Positions 25,005 to 33,158 of a stretch of DNA of 64,000 nucleotides are shown in pieces. Position 1 is the stretch's first letter; each line of letters starts with the position of its first letter. The position numbers and the translations under genes are program-made. The stretch comes from Gammaproteobacteria bacterium (GTDB lineage: Bacteria; Pseudomonadota; Gammaproteobacteria; Steroidobacterales; Rariloculaceae). The stretch is taken from positions 1 through 64,000 of the forward strand of contig JAJEFE010000008.1 in NCBI GenBank assembly GCA_022820625.1, given 5' to 3'. The notes beneath the pieces are model-generated. The model had not been told where the DNA came from and made no database searches. It saw nothing but the letters and a program-made list of their open reading frames with translations.

Positions 25005-25722
25005 TGACGATCTTTCCCAGGCGGCGTGTCCGCACCATGGCCGGCGCCACGTCCGCCGCCTGCGCCGCATCGCGGCAATAGCCGTCCGCGCCCACGGCGC
25101 GGCCGAACTCCTCGTTCAGCGGCGCGCCGCCGACCAGCACGATGTAATCGTCGCGAATGCCCTGACTGACCATCTCGTCGACGACCACCTTCATGTAGGG
25201 CATGGTGGTGGTGAGCAGCGCGGACATGCCGAGGATGTCGGGCTGGTGCTTCTCCAGCGCCTCGAAATAGTCCTCGACCGAGTTGTTGATGCCGAGGTCG
25301 AAGACCTCGAAACCCGCGCCTTCGAGCATCATCCCGACCAGGTTCTTGCCGATGTCGTGGATATCGCCCTTCACGGTGCCGATGACCATCTTGCCGATGG
25401 GCTTGACGCCGGTCTCGGAGAGCAGCGGGCGCAGGATTTCCATGCCGCCCTTCATGGCGTTGGCCGCAAGCAGCACCTCGGGCACGAACAGGATGCCGTC
25501 GCGAAAATCGATGCCGACGATCCGCATACCTTCCACCAGCGCCTCGTTGAGCACCTTCTCCGCGCCCCAGTCGCGCTCGAGCAGGATGCACGTGCCCTCG
25601 ACGATCTCCTCCCTCAGGCCGTCGTAGAGGTCCTCGTGCATCTGCTCGACCAGTTCGCCGTCGTCCAGTTCCGACAGGACGATGTCTTCCTCTTCCAGGA
25701 TGGCTGCGTGTTCCATGGCCAT
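24997..25722 (-). CDS. mttC: MttC-like corrinoid (B12-binding) methyl-carrier protein
   Basis: A 241-residue methyl-carrier protein: helical cap domain (GLREEIVEGTCILLERDWG, FVPEVLLAANAMKGGM) followed by a Rossmann B12 domain with the D-x-H-x-x-G motif (Asp120, His122, Gly125), where His122 is the lower cobalt ligand. It accepts a methyl group from the MttB-type protein and gives it to THF via the MtrH-like enzyme. Its ATG shares a base with the mttB stop (TGATG). Confidence 0.93.
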   Translation of the reverse strand: MAMEHAAILEEEDIVLSELDDGELVEQMHEDLYDGLREEIVEGTCILLERDWGAEKVLNEALVEGMRIVGIDFRDGILFVPEVLLAANAMKGGMEILRPLLSETGVKPIGKMVIGTVKGDIHDIGKNLVGMMLEGAGFEVFDLGINNSVEDYFEALEKHQPDILGMSALLTTTMPYMKVVVDEMVSQGIRDDYIVLVGGAPLNEEFGRAVGADGYCRDAAQAADVAPAMVRTRRLGKIVNA

Positions 25723-27293
25723 CAGTAGTCCCGATCCTCGAACTCGGACTTGCGCCGATGGATGTACTCCACGAGCGACTCGTCGATGGCAGGATCGAGC
25801 TTCGGCGCCTCGTACTCCCGAAGCATCTGTTTCCAGATGCCGTTGGCGCGCTGGGCGGCGTCGAGCGAGCCGTCCTGCTGCCACTGTTCGAAGCTGTTGT
25901 TGTCCGCAACGTTGGACCGGTAAAACGCGGTCTCGAAGTTCTTCAGAGTGTGCGCGGCGCCGAGAAAATGCGCGCCGGGCCCGACCTCGCGGAATGCGTC
26001 GAGGGCCTGGGCGTTTTCCGACAGATCGACGCCCTTCAGCAGCACAGCGATCATGTTGGCCTGGTCGGCATCCAGGATGAACTTTTCATAGCCCATCGCG
26101 AGACCGCCCTCGAGCCAGCCGGCGGTGTGAAGCATGAAGTTCACGCCCGCAAGCGCAGCCGACTGCAACGTGTTGGCCGCCTCAAAGGCTGCCTGAGCGT
26201 CCGGAACCTTCGACGCGGACAACCCGCCGCCGCTGCGGAAGGGCACGCCCAGGCGCCGCGCCAACTGCCCCGCGCCGTAGACGACCAGGCTGGGCTCCGA
26301 CGTGCCGAAGGTCGGCGCTCCCGACTGCATGGACAGGACCGCCGCGAACGAGCCGAACACCACGGGGGCCCCGGGCCGCACGAGCTGAATGTAAGCCATG
26401 CCGGCCAGCGCCTCGGCCAGGATCTGGGTCAGCGTGCCGGCCACGGTCACCGGCGACATCGCGCCGGCGAGCAGGAACGGCGAAATGATCGTCGCCTGGT
26501 TGTTCTCGGCGTAGGCCGTCGCCGCGCCCAGCATGGTTCCATCGAAGGTCAGCGGCGAATTCGCGTTGATCAGGCTCGTCAGCACCGTCTTGCGCGGTAC
26601 GAAGTCCTCGCCGAACAGGAGCTTTGCCATGGCCAGGGTGTCTTTGGCGCGCTCCGGATGCGTGACCGAACCCATGAACGGCTTGTCGGTGTACTTGATG
26701 TGGCTGTAGATCATGTCGAAGTGGCGCTTGTTGACGGGGACGTCGACAGGCTCGCAGATCGTGCCGCCGGAGTGGTGCAACCCCGGGCTCATGTAGGCCA
26801 GCTTCACGAAGTTTCGGAAATCCTCGAGGGTCGCGTAGCGGCGCCCCCGGTCGAGGTCCGTCACGAACGGCGAACCGTAGGCGGGCACCAGCACCGTGCG
26901 CTCGCCCCCGATGATCGTGCTGCGCCTCGGGTTGCGCGCGTGTTGCCAATATTCGCTCGGCGCCGTGGCCTTGACCAGCGACCGGCACATGCCGCGCGGG
27001 AACCGCACACGCTCCCCGTCCACGTCCGCGCCCGCTTCCTTCCAGAGCTTGCGCGCCCGCGGGAAATCGCGGAACTCGATGCCGATCTCCTCCAGGACCG
27101 TGTCGGCGTTGTGCTCGATCAACTCCAGCGCTTCGGTATCGAGAACCTCGAAATAGGGAATCCTTCGATCGATCCAGGTCGCAAACTCGTCCACGATCCC
27201 GCGCTTGCGTGCTGCCCGCACCGCCGCCCGGCCAGTGCGAACGGCGCGGCGCTTCCGGCCGGCGGCTCGCCTGCGTCGCGGATTGTCGATCAT
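25722..27293 (-). CDS. MttB-family (non-pyrrolysine) amine:corrinoid methyltransferase
   Basis: A 523-residue member of the trimethylamine methyltransferase family. It reads through without an in-frame TAG, so it belongs to the non-pyrrolysine branch, whose known members demethylate quaternary amines such as glycine betaine (MtgB), carnitine or proline betaine. Features include a basic, Arg-rich N-terminal 35 residues, GGTICEPVDVPV, HIKYTDKPFMGSVTHPE and GTSEPSLVVYG. An AGGAGG site precedes the ATG at 27293. With the downstream dimethylglycine and sarcosine enzymes, glycine betaine is the best guess for substrate. Confidence 0.9.
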   Translation of the reverse strand: MIDNPRRRRAAGRKRRAVRTGRAAVRAARKRGIVDEFATWIDRRIPYFEVLDTEALELIEHNADTVLEEIGIEFRDFPRARKLWKEAGADVDGERVRFPRGMCRSLVKATAPSEYWQHARNPRRSTIIGGERTVLVPAYGSPFVTDLDRGRRYATLEDFRNFVKLAYMSPGLHHSGGTICEPVDVPVNKRHFDMIYSHIKYTDKPFMGSVTHPERAKDTLAMAKLLFGEDFVPRKTVLTSLINANSPLTFDGTMLGAATAYAENNQATIISPFLLAGAMSPVTVAGTLTQILAEALAGMAYIQLVRPGAPVVFGSFAAVLSMQSGAPTFGTSEPSLVVYGAGQLARRLGVPFRSGGGLSASKVPDAQAAFEAANTLQSAALAGVNFMLHTAGWLEGGLAMGYEKFILDADQANMIAVLLKGVDLSENAQALDAFREVGPGAHFLGAAHTLKNFETAFYRSNVADNNSFEQWQQDGSLDAAQRANGIWKQMLREYEAPKLDPAIDESLVEYIHRRKSEFEDRDY

Positions 27294-27523
27294 GCGCGGC
27301 CTCCTGCTGCGGAAAAACGGCTGAGCAGTCAATGCGCAAGCCAATGTTGTCAATTCGCAGTCTGAGCCAGAATCCCGATTCCTGCATCGCCGGATGCGAC
27401 ATGGAGCCAATCGCCAGCGACATCGCGGCGTCTCGCATTGCCGTTGGCGCGTCAAATTGGATCGTAATCCGATCGCCCAAGACCCTTGTCCCCCGAGCGG
27501 CCACCATTTGGACGACGTTCAGC

Positions 27524-27552
27524 TTGTTGTCGATACCTGTTTATGCTACAAA
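27524..27552 (+). promoter_or_regulatory. candidate sigma-70 promoter of the toxin-antitoxin pair
   Basis: TTGTTG (27524-27529) and TACAAA (27547-27552) are separated by 17 bases, 33 bases before the antitoxin ATG. It lies in the 292-base gap divergent from the mttB-like gene; nothing else is evident in that gap. Confidence 0.4.
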
Positions 27553-27585
27553 TCGTCATACATTTCGTACTACGTGGGAACCTGC

Positions 27586-27855
27586 ATGACCGTTCTGAGC
27601 ATCCGCCTCCCGGAGGGCCTCGACGCGCGCCTGAACGAGGAATCCCGCCTGGCGGGACAGCCGAAATCGTTCATCGCGCGCACCGCGTTGGAACAGTTTC
27701 TGGCTGACAGGCGACAGGAGCGGTTCCTCGCCCGATTGTCCAGGGCAGCAGCAGCGGTTGACGCCCGCGACGCCGGCGAACTGGCGGACGAAGCCCTGCC
27801 GTTCGATAACGAGGCGCTCGAACTTGCGGAACGCGGCGCCGCGAACAACGACTGA
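27586..27855 (+). CDS. CopG/RHH-type antitoxin
   Basis: An 89-residue protein opening with VLSIRLPEGLDARLNEESRL and KSFIARTALEQFLADRR, the ribbon-helix-helix DNA-binding pattern of CopG/ParD-like antitoxins. The remainder is an acidic tail, probably the toxin-binding part. It is followed after 20 bases by a PemK/MazF-type toxin gene. It should repress the shared promoter and neutralise the toxin. Confidence 0.85.
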   Translation: MTVLSIRLPEGLDARLNEESRLAGQPKSFIARTALEQFLADRRQERFLARLSRAAAAVDARDAGELADEALPFDNEALELAERGAANND

Positions 27856-27875
27856 GCAGTTGGGCGCCAGGAACA

Positions 27876-28235
27876 ATGGCAACTCCGATCCGACGGGGCC
27901 AGATCTGGATCGCCAACTTGAATCCGAACCGGGGGCGCGAAGTGGGCAAGATTCGGCCCGTGTTGATCATTCAGGGAGACTGGCTGAGCGACGCGCAAGA
28001 ACGCACTGTCGTGGTGCTGCCGCTCACCAGCCAGGTCCGTCGCGATGCCGAACCGCTGCGAATCACCGTCGCCGCCCGCGGCGGCTTGCGCGGGGACTCC
28101 CAGATAATAGTCGAACAACCGCGCACCCTCGACCGCGGGCGACTGGGCGACGGCCCGTTGACGGAACTCTCGGTCAGCGAGATGACGCGCGTGGAGCGCA
28201 GTCTCCTTGCGGTCCTGGGTATCGCGCCATCGTGA
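27876..28235 (+). CDS. PemK/MazF-family toxin (mRNA interferase)
   Basis: A 119-residue protein with the family opening RRGQIWIANLNPNRGREVGK followed by IRPVLII, then TVVVLPLTSQVR and QIIVEQPRTLDRGRLG. MazF-like toxins cleave mRNA at short sequences when the antitoxin is lost. Length and gene order (antitoxin first) match the usual module. The pair sits between the betaine operon and the TonB receptor gene. Confidence 0.9.
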   Translation: MATPIRRGQIWIANLNPNRGREVGKIRPVLIIQGDWLSDAQERTVVVLPLTSQVRRDAEPLRITVAARGGLRGDSQIIVEQPRTLDRGRLGDGPLTELSVSEMTRVERSLLAVLGIAPS

Positions 28236-28248
28236 TGGCGCGCCATCA
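28224..28248. terminator. overlapping alternative hairpins at the toxin stop codon
   Basis: Two hairpins share bases: GCGCCATC-GT-GATGGCGC (28224-28241) and TGATGG-CGCG-CCATCA (28233-28248, a perfect 16-base palindrome). They span the stop codon of the toxin gene. No T-run follows, so termination is only suspected. Confidence 0.4.
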
Positions 28249-28425
28249 TGGCGGCGCCCTGGCGCACTGTTGGCGATACGCAACAGTTTACTGCGAGATT
28301 GCCGCAGCCGGGCGCCGACTGTCCAAATTTGGCGCTCCAATGTCGCATATCTTTCATTGAACGTCGCATCGCAATGTTATTCTCAGAGCATCGGAATGAG
28401 TGACAGTCACCAACGGGGGGACACA

Positions 28426-31023
28426 ATGGAAGTTCCGTTGAAAGCAAAACGTACCGCCATATCCGCCGCCGTCGCGGCAGCGCTGGCCGGACCCACCGCC
28501 GTGGCGCAGGCACAGGAGGACGGCCGGGCACTCGAAGAAGTCGTCGTGACCGCGACTCGCGTGGAGCTATCGCTCCAGGACGTTCCCGTCGCCGTATCCG
28601 CCTTGGGACCGGGCGAAATCGGGGAACTCGGAATCACCAATTTCGCGGACTACTCGCTGCAGCTGCCGAGCGTGACCGCCGGCGGCAGCGGACCGGGCCA
28701 GAACACCATCTACATTCGCGGCGTCGCATCGACAACGCCGAACCTGACGGTTGCCGGCGTGGCCGGACTTTCGCCCAACGTCGCCTTTTACCTCGACGAG
28801 CAGCCGCTGGCACATCCGGGCCGCAACCTCGACGTATACGCGGCGGACCTGGCGCGCATCGAGGTGCTCTCGGGTCCCCAGGGCACGTTGTTCGGGGCCA
28901 GTTCCCAGGCCGGCAATGTCCGCCTGATCACGAACAAGCCGGACCTGACCGAGTTTTACGGCAACGCGAAGCTCGGCGCGAACACGATCAGCGGCGGCGA
29001 CGGGGGATCGAGCCTCGAGGTCGTGCTGAACGTTCCCGTCAGCGACAACTTCGGACTGCGCGGCGTCGTCTACAACGACAGCAAGGGCGGCTGGATCGAC
29101 AATGTCGCCGGCACGAGGGACGCCAGTGGGAGTGCGCGGTTCAGGCCCGAGGGCGCGGTTCGCAAGAACGGCGTGCCTGTCGCGGCGCACCGAGCCGGAT
29201 TCAGCGCCGGAGCCGACCTCTCCGCGGTGAACTTCATTCAGGCCGATAACAGCGCTATCGCCGACGAAAATATCAATGGAGTCACCTACACCGGCGGTCG
29301 GATCTCCGCGCAGTGGGATATCAGCGAAAACTGGGACCTGCTCGTCGCGCACACGACCCAGGACACCGCGGCGGACGGCGTATTCTTCGCCGACCCGGAT
29401 ATCGGCGACCTGGAGATCATGCGTTTCGTGGACGAGCGCATCGATGATTCGATCGACAACACTGCCTGGACGCTCACGGGCCGGCTCAATGAGCTTCAGC
29501 TCATCTACACCGGCGCGTTCACGGATCGGCAGTCGGATCAGATTGTCGACTACTCCGACTACCTGTTCGTGGGCCAGTACCTGCCGTACTACATCTGCGA
29601 TTATTACGCCGGATATTATGCCAAGCCAGGCGTTCCTGGAGTCGGCACGTGCCAGTCCCCGCTGATGTTCGTGGACAGCCTGAATGCGCTCGAGGTTCAG
29701 ACCCACGAGATCCGCTTTACCACGGACCAGTCGAACCGCTGGCGTCTCCAGGGCGGCGTGTTCACCAGCGAACTGGAACTCATCGAGGTCAACGACTTCA
29801 CCTATCCCGGTTCCGTCGATGCCGTCATGTGGACCGGTGGGGTGGGATTCACGCCCAACTACCCCTGCACGAACCCGGCGGCGGCTGCGGGTAACCCCAG
29901 CGGATCAGCCTTCTGTGGCGGGGGGGGGCAGGGCTATTTCACATATCCGGGACCGTTCCCTGAGGACGTCATCTTCCGCAACGACATCAGGCGTACGGAC
30001 AATCAGTTCGGCGTGTTCGGCGAGTTGGGTATCGATCTGAGCGAGCAGTTCTCGTTGACACTCGGCGCCCGCAACTACGAGATCGAGGTCGATCTTGAGG
30101 GCAGCGCCAATTCATCGTTCGGCAATGCCGCTGGCCCGGGCAGATCGGATGCGCAGCGATTCGGCACCAACATTTCGTACAAGTTCGCGCCAGACAATCC
30201 GAATCCCGAGCCCGACAAGGCGGTGGCCGACGGCACGATATTCAAGGCGACGCTGGACTGGCGGCCGGCCCCCGCACAGCTCTACTACGTTACGCTGTCG
30301 GAGGGCTTCCGGCCTGGCCTGCTGAACCGCCCGGGCGGGAGTCCGAGCGCGGACGGCAGTGGTTTCACGGTGCCAAACGTGCTCGATACCGACGAAGTCG
30401 TCAATCTCGAGTTTGGCATGAAGGCCGATTTCGGCAACGCCTTCCGATTGAACGCGGCGCTGTTCAACATCGATATTGCCAATCTGCAGACCACGATCTT
30501 CGATACCAGCATCGTCAACCTGTTCTTCTCGGACAACGCGGCGGACGCCAAGGTGTCGGGCCTTGAGGCGGACTTCACCTGGCTGCCCGAGTGGTCCGAC
30601 GGGCTCACGATCGCCGGTGCGGTGTCGTTCCTCAACTCGGAGATCACGAACAAGCTCACACCGACCAACGACGTGCGTGTCGGGGACGAACTCGCGTTCG
30701 CGCCGAGCAATCAGGGCAACCTGCGGGCGCGGTACGAGTGGACCCTGCAGGCCAACGGGTGGACGGCGCACGTCATGCCCATGATTTCCTGGTCAGCGGA
30801 CTCGTACAGCGACATCATCACCATCAACCGCGACCTGATCAACGGCTGGACCATGCTCGGCCTGACGGCGGGCGTGGCCAACGACGACTGGTCGGTGACG
30901 TTCTTCGCCAGCAACCTGACCGATGAACGGGCCGAAGTGTCGCGCTCCTTCGTCTTCGACACCAAGCACGTCACTTACGCCCAACCCAGGACATTCGGCG
31001 TACGCGCGAGCGTAAACTTCTGA
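28426..31023 (+). CDS. TonB-dependent outer-membrane receptor
   Basis: An 865-residue receptor. It has a signal peptide ending near AVAQAQ, a TonB-box-like stretch EEVVVTATR, a plug domain (VPVAVSALGPGEIGELGI, IYIRGVAS, IEVLSGPQGTLFGASSQAG) and a beta-barrel ending in the terminal Phe typical of outer-membrane proteins. The GGGGGG run at 28415-28420 serves as ribosome site. The cargo is unknown. A possible -35/-10 pair (TTGAAC 28357, TATTCT 28378) has a short 15-base spacer. It is followed by a TPR-sulfotransferase gene, a pairing seen in several proteobacteria. Confidence 0.92.
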   Translation: MEVPLKAKRTAISAAVAAALAGPTAVAQAQEDGRALEEVVVTATRVELSLQDVPVAVSALGPGEIGELGITNFADYSLQLPSVTAGGSGPGQNTIYIRGVASTTPNLTVAGVAGLSPNVAFYLDEQPLAHPGRNLDVYAADLARIEVLSGPQGTLFGASSQAGNVRLITNKPDLTEFYGNAKLGANTISGGDGGSSLEVVLNVPVSDNFGLRGVVYNDSKGGWIDNVAGTRDASGSARFRPEGAVRKNGVPVAAHRAGFSAGADLSAVNFIQADNSAIADENINGVTYTGGRISAQWDISENWDLLVAHTTQDTAADGVFFADPDIGDLEIMRFVDERIDDSIDNTAWTLTGRLNELQLIYTGAFTDRQSDQIVDYSDYLFVGQYLPYYICDYYAGYYAKPGVPGVGTCQSPLMFVDSLNALEVQTHEIRFTTDQSNRWRLQGGVFTSELELIEVNDFTYPGSVDAVMWTGGVGFTPNYPCTNPAAAAGNPSGSAFCGGGGQGYFTYPGPFPEDVIFRNDIRRTDNQFGVFGELGIDLSEQFSLTLGARNYEIEVDLEGSANSSFGNAAGPGRSDAQRFGTNISYKFAPDNPNPEPDKAVADGTIFKATLDWRPAPAQLYYVTLSEGFRPGLLNRPGGSPSADGSGFTVPNVLDTDEVVNLEFGMKADFGNAFRLNAALFNIDIANLQTTIFDTSIVNLFFSDNAADAKVSGLEADFTWLPEWSDGLTIAGAVSFLNSEITNKLTPTNDVRVGDELAFAPSNQGNLRARYEWTLQANGWTAHVMPMISWSADSYSDIITINRDLINGWTMLGLTAGVANDDWSVTFFASNLTDERAEVSRSFVFDTKHVTYAQPRTFGVRASVNF

Positions 31024-31052
31024 CCGATCCGGCTGCGGCAACAGGAACCGGC

Positions 31053-31078
31053 ACGGCGTCCTCCCCGGGGGACGCCGT
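31053..31078. terminator. GC-rich hairpin between receptor and sulfotransferase genes
   Basis: ACGGCGTCC (31053-31061) pairs with GGACGCCGT (31070-31078) over an 8-base loop. It lies in the 59-base gap, immediately before the GTG start of the next gene. Without a T-run it may attenuate rather than end transcription. Confidence 0.45.
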
Positions 31079-31082
31079 TGTC

Positions 31083-33110
31083 GTGTCCGGGCGTCGCGAC
31101 TCACCTGGCGACTCCGAGTCCCGTTCACGGCACAGTGCCTCGCTGGCTTCCATCCAGGCCAGCATCGTCGCGAAACGATACGACGAGGCGCTAACCGACC
31201 TCGAAGTCATCCTCAGCCGCGAACCGGACAACACCGACGCGCTGTACATGAGCGCGGTCTGCCGCCGCTACCGGCGCGAATTCGATGCGGCGCTGGCGAC
31301 CCTGGCCCGCCTGCAAGCGCTCACACCCGAAAACGGCCGGGCGCACCAGGAGGAGGGCCATGCCTGCCGGGACTCTGGCAAGCCCGCCGAGGCGTTGCGG
31401 GCGTATGCAATGGCGTGCCGGCTCAATCCGGCGCTGGTGGCGAGTTGGCGGGCGCAGCTCCTGATTCTCAATCGCCAGGGACGCTTCCGTGAGGCCGCGC
31501 AGGTCAAGGCGCAACTGGATTACCTGGAGCGGTTGCCGAAACCTCTGGTTGCCGTCATGGACCTGACGAGCCAGGGCAAGCTGCTCAAGGCGGAGGACCT
31601 TTGCCGCCGGTTCCTGCAGAAGGTGCCGCACCACGTGGAGGCGATGCGGCTGCTGGCCGAGATCGGACTCCGCTTCGGCGTGCTGGCGGATGCGGAGTTC
31701 CTGCTCGAGTCCGCGCATCAGTTCGACCCGAAGAATGCGCGCGTGCATATCGACTACATTCAGGCGCTCAGGAAGCGGCAGAAGTTCGGCCCGGCCCTGG
31801 AACAGGCGAAGCGGCTGCTTGCGACTTCGCCCGACAATCCGCAGTTCCAGTCCATCCATGCCGTCGAGAGCATGCAGGTCGGGGACTACGACACGGCGCT
31901 CGGCATGTTCGGCGAGGTGCTGAAGCGGGTGCCCGGGGACCCGGCCACGCTGACGTCCATGGGCCACGCCTACAAGACCCGCGGCCAGTACGATGAAGCG
32001 GTCGAGGCCTACCGTGCGGCGCTGAGAAGCCAGCCGCTGCACGGCGATGCCTGGTATTCGTTGTCCAATCTCAAGGTCTATGAGTTCGACGGGGACGAGA
32101 TCGGGCGCATGCAGGCGCACGCCCACGACGAGAACCTGTCCCATGCCGATCGAGTCCACGTGAACTTCGCCCTGGGCAAGGCCTGGGAAGACCGCAACGA
32201 CTTCGAGACCTCGTTCCGTTACTACGAGCAAGGCAACCGCTCGAAGAAGGCCCTGAGTACCTACGATGCGGACAAGATGACCGAGGAACTGCGTGCCCAG
32301 CGCCGGGTGTGCACCGCCGGGTTGCTGGCGCGGGGCGCCGTGGCAGGGCATCCGGCGGGCGACCCGATTTTCGTCGTCGGGTTGCCGCGGGCGGGTTCAA
32401 CGCTGCTGGAACAGATTCTGTCCTCCCATTCCAAAGTCGACGGCACCCTGGAACTGCCGAACATCCTTTCGCTGTCGCAGCAGTTGCGGCGCCGTGGACG
32501 CGACCGGGGCGAGGCGGACTATCCCGAGATCCTGGCCGCGTTGCCGGACGGGGAACTTGAGGCGTTCGGCCGCCAATACATCGACGACACGCGGATACAC
32601 CGGCAGGAAGCGCCGTTGTTCGTCGACAAGATGCCGAACAACTTCCGCCACATCGGCCTGATTCACCTGATACTGCCCAATGCGAAGATCATCGATGCCC
32701 GGCGCCATCCCATGGCCTGCGGATTCAGCGGTTACAAGCAACTCTTCGCCGAAGGCCAGGAATTCACCTATGACCTGGCGGATATGGGCCAGTATTATCG
32801 GGACTATGTCGAACTGATGGATCACTGGGACGAGGTGCTCCACGGCAAGGTGCTGCGGGTACAGTACGAGGACGTGGTGGGCGACCTTGAAGCCCAGGTA
32901 CGGCGGATCCTCGATCACTGCGGACTCGAATTCGAACCGGGCTGCCTGAGCTTTCATCGCACGGAGCGAGCCGTGCGCACGCCGAGTTCAGAGCAGGTGC
33001 GCCAGCCGATATTCACCTCGGGACTGGACTATTGGCGCAACTACGAGCCCTGGCTCGATCCGCTGAAGGACGCGCTGGGCGAAGGCGTGCGAAGCCGCTT
33101 CGGTATCTGA
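31083..33110 (+). CDS. TPR-repeat sulfotransferase family protein
   Basis: A 675-residue protein. Residues 20-360 are tetratricopeptide repeats (for example YDEALTDLEVILSREPDN and YDEAVEAYRAALRSQPLHG). The C-terminal half is a sulfotransferase domain with the 5'-phosphosulfate loop FVVGLPRAGSTLLEQILSSH and a 3'-phosphate segment DARRHPMACGFSGYK. It would move sulfate from PAPS to an unknown acceptor. The GTG at 31083 is the only good start close to the hairpin. Cytoplasmic, with no signal peptide. Confidence 0.85.
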   Translation: MSGRRDSPGDSESRSRHSASLASIQASIVAKRYDEALTDLEVILSREPDNTDALYMSAVCRRYRREFDAALATLARLQALTPENGRAHQEEGHACRDSGKPAEALRAYAMACRLNPALVASWRAQLLILNRQGRFREAAQVKAQLDYLERLPKPLVAVMDLTSQGKLLKAEDLCRRFLQKVPHHVEAMRLLAEIGLRFGVLADAEFLLESAHQFDPKNARVHIDYIQALRKRQKFGPALEQAKRLLATSPDNPQFQSIHAVESMQVGDYDTALGMFGEVLKRVPGDPATLTSMGHAYKTRGQYDEAVEAYRAALRSQPLHGDAWYSLSNLKVYEFDGDEIGRMQAHAHDENLSHADRVHVNFALGKAWEDRNDFETSFRYYEQGNRSKKALSTYDADKMTEELRAQRRVCTAGLLARGAVAGHPAGDPIFVVGLPRAGSTLLEQILSSHSKVDGTLELPNILSLSQQLRRRGRDRGEADYPEILAALPDGELEAFGRQYIDDTRIHRQEAPLFVDKMPNNFRHIGLIHLILPNAKIIDARRHPMACGFSGYKQLFAEGQEFTYDLADMGQYYRDYVELMDHWDEVLHGKVLRVQYEDVVGDLEAQVRRILDHCGLEFEPGCLSFHRTERAVRTPSSEQVRQPIFTSGLDYWRNYEPWLDPLKDALGEGVRSRFGI

Positions 33111-33158
33111 CCGAGCGGCCATGATCCGCAACGACTGGGGCTTGCTTGTGGAACCGGT

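Noticed and set aside
25722-27293. Pyrrolysine-dependent trimethylamine methyltransferase
   Set aside because: The frame is continuous with no internal TAG, and no pyrrolysine genes are seen in the window.
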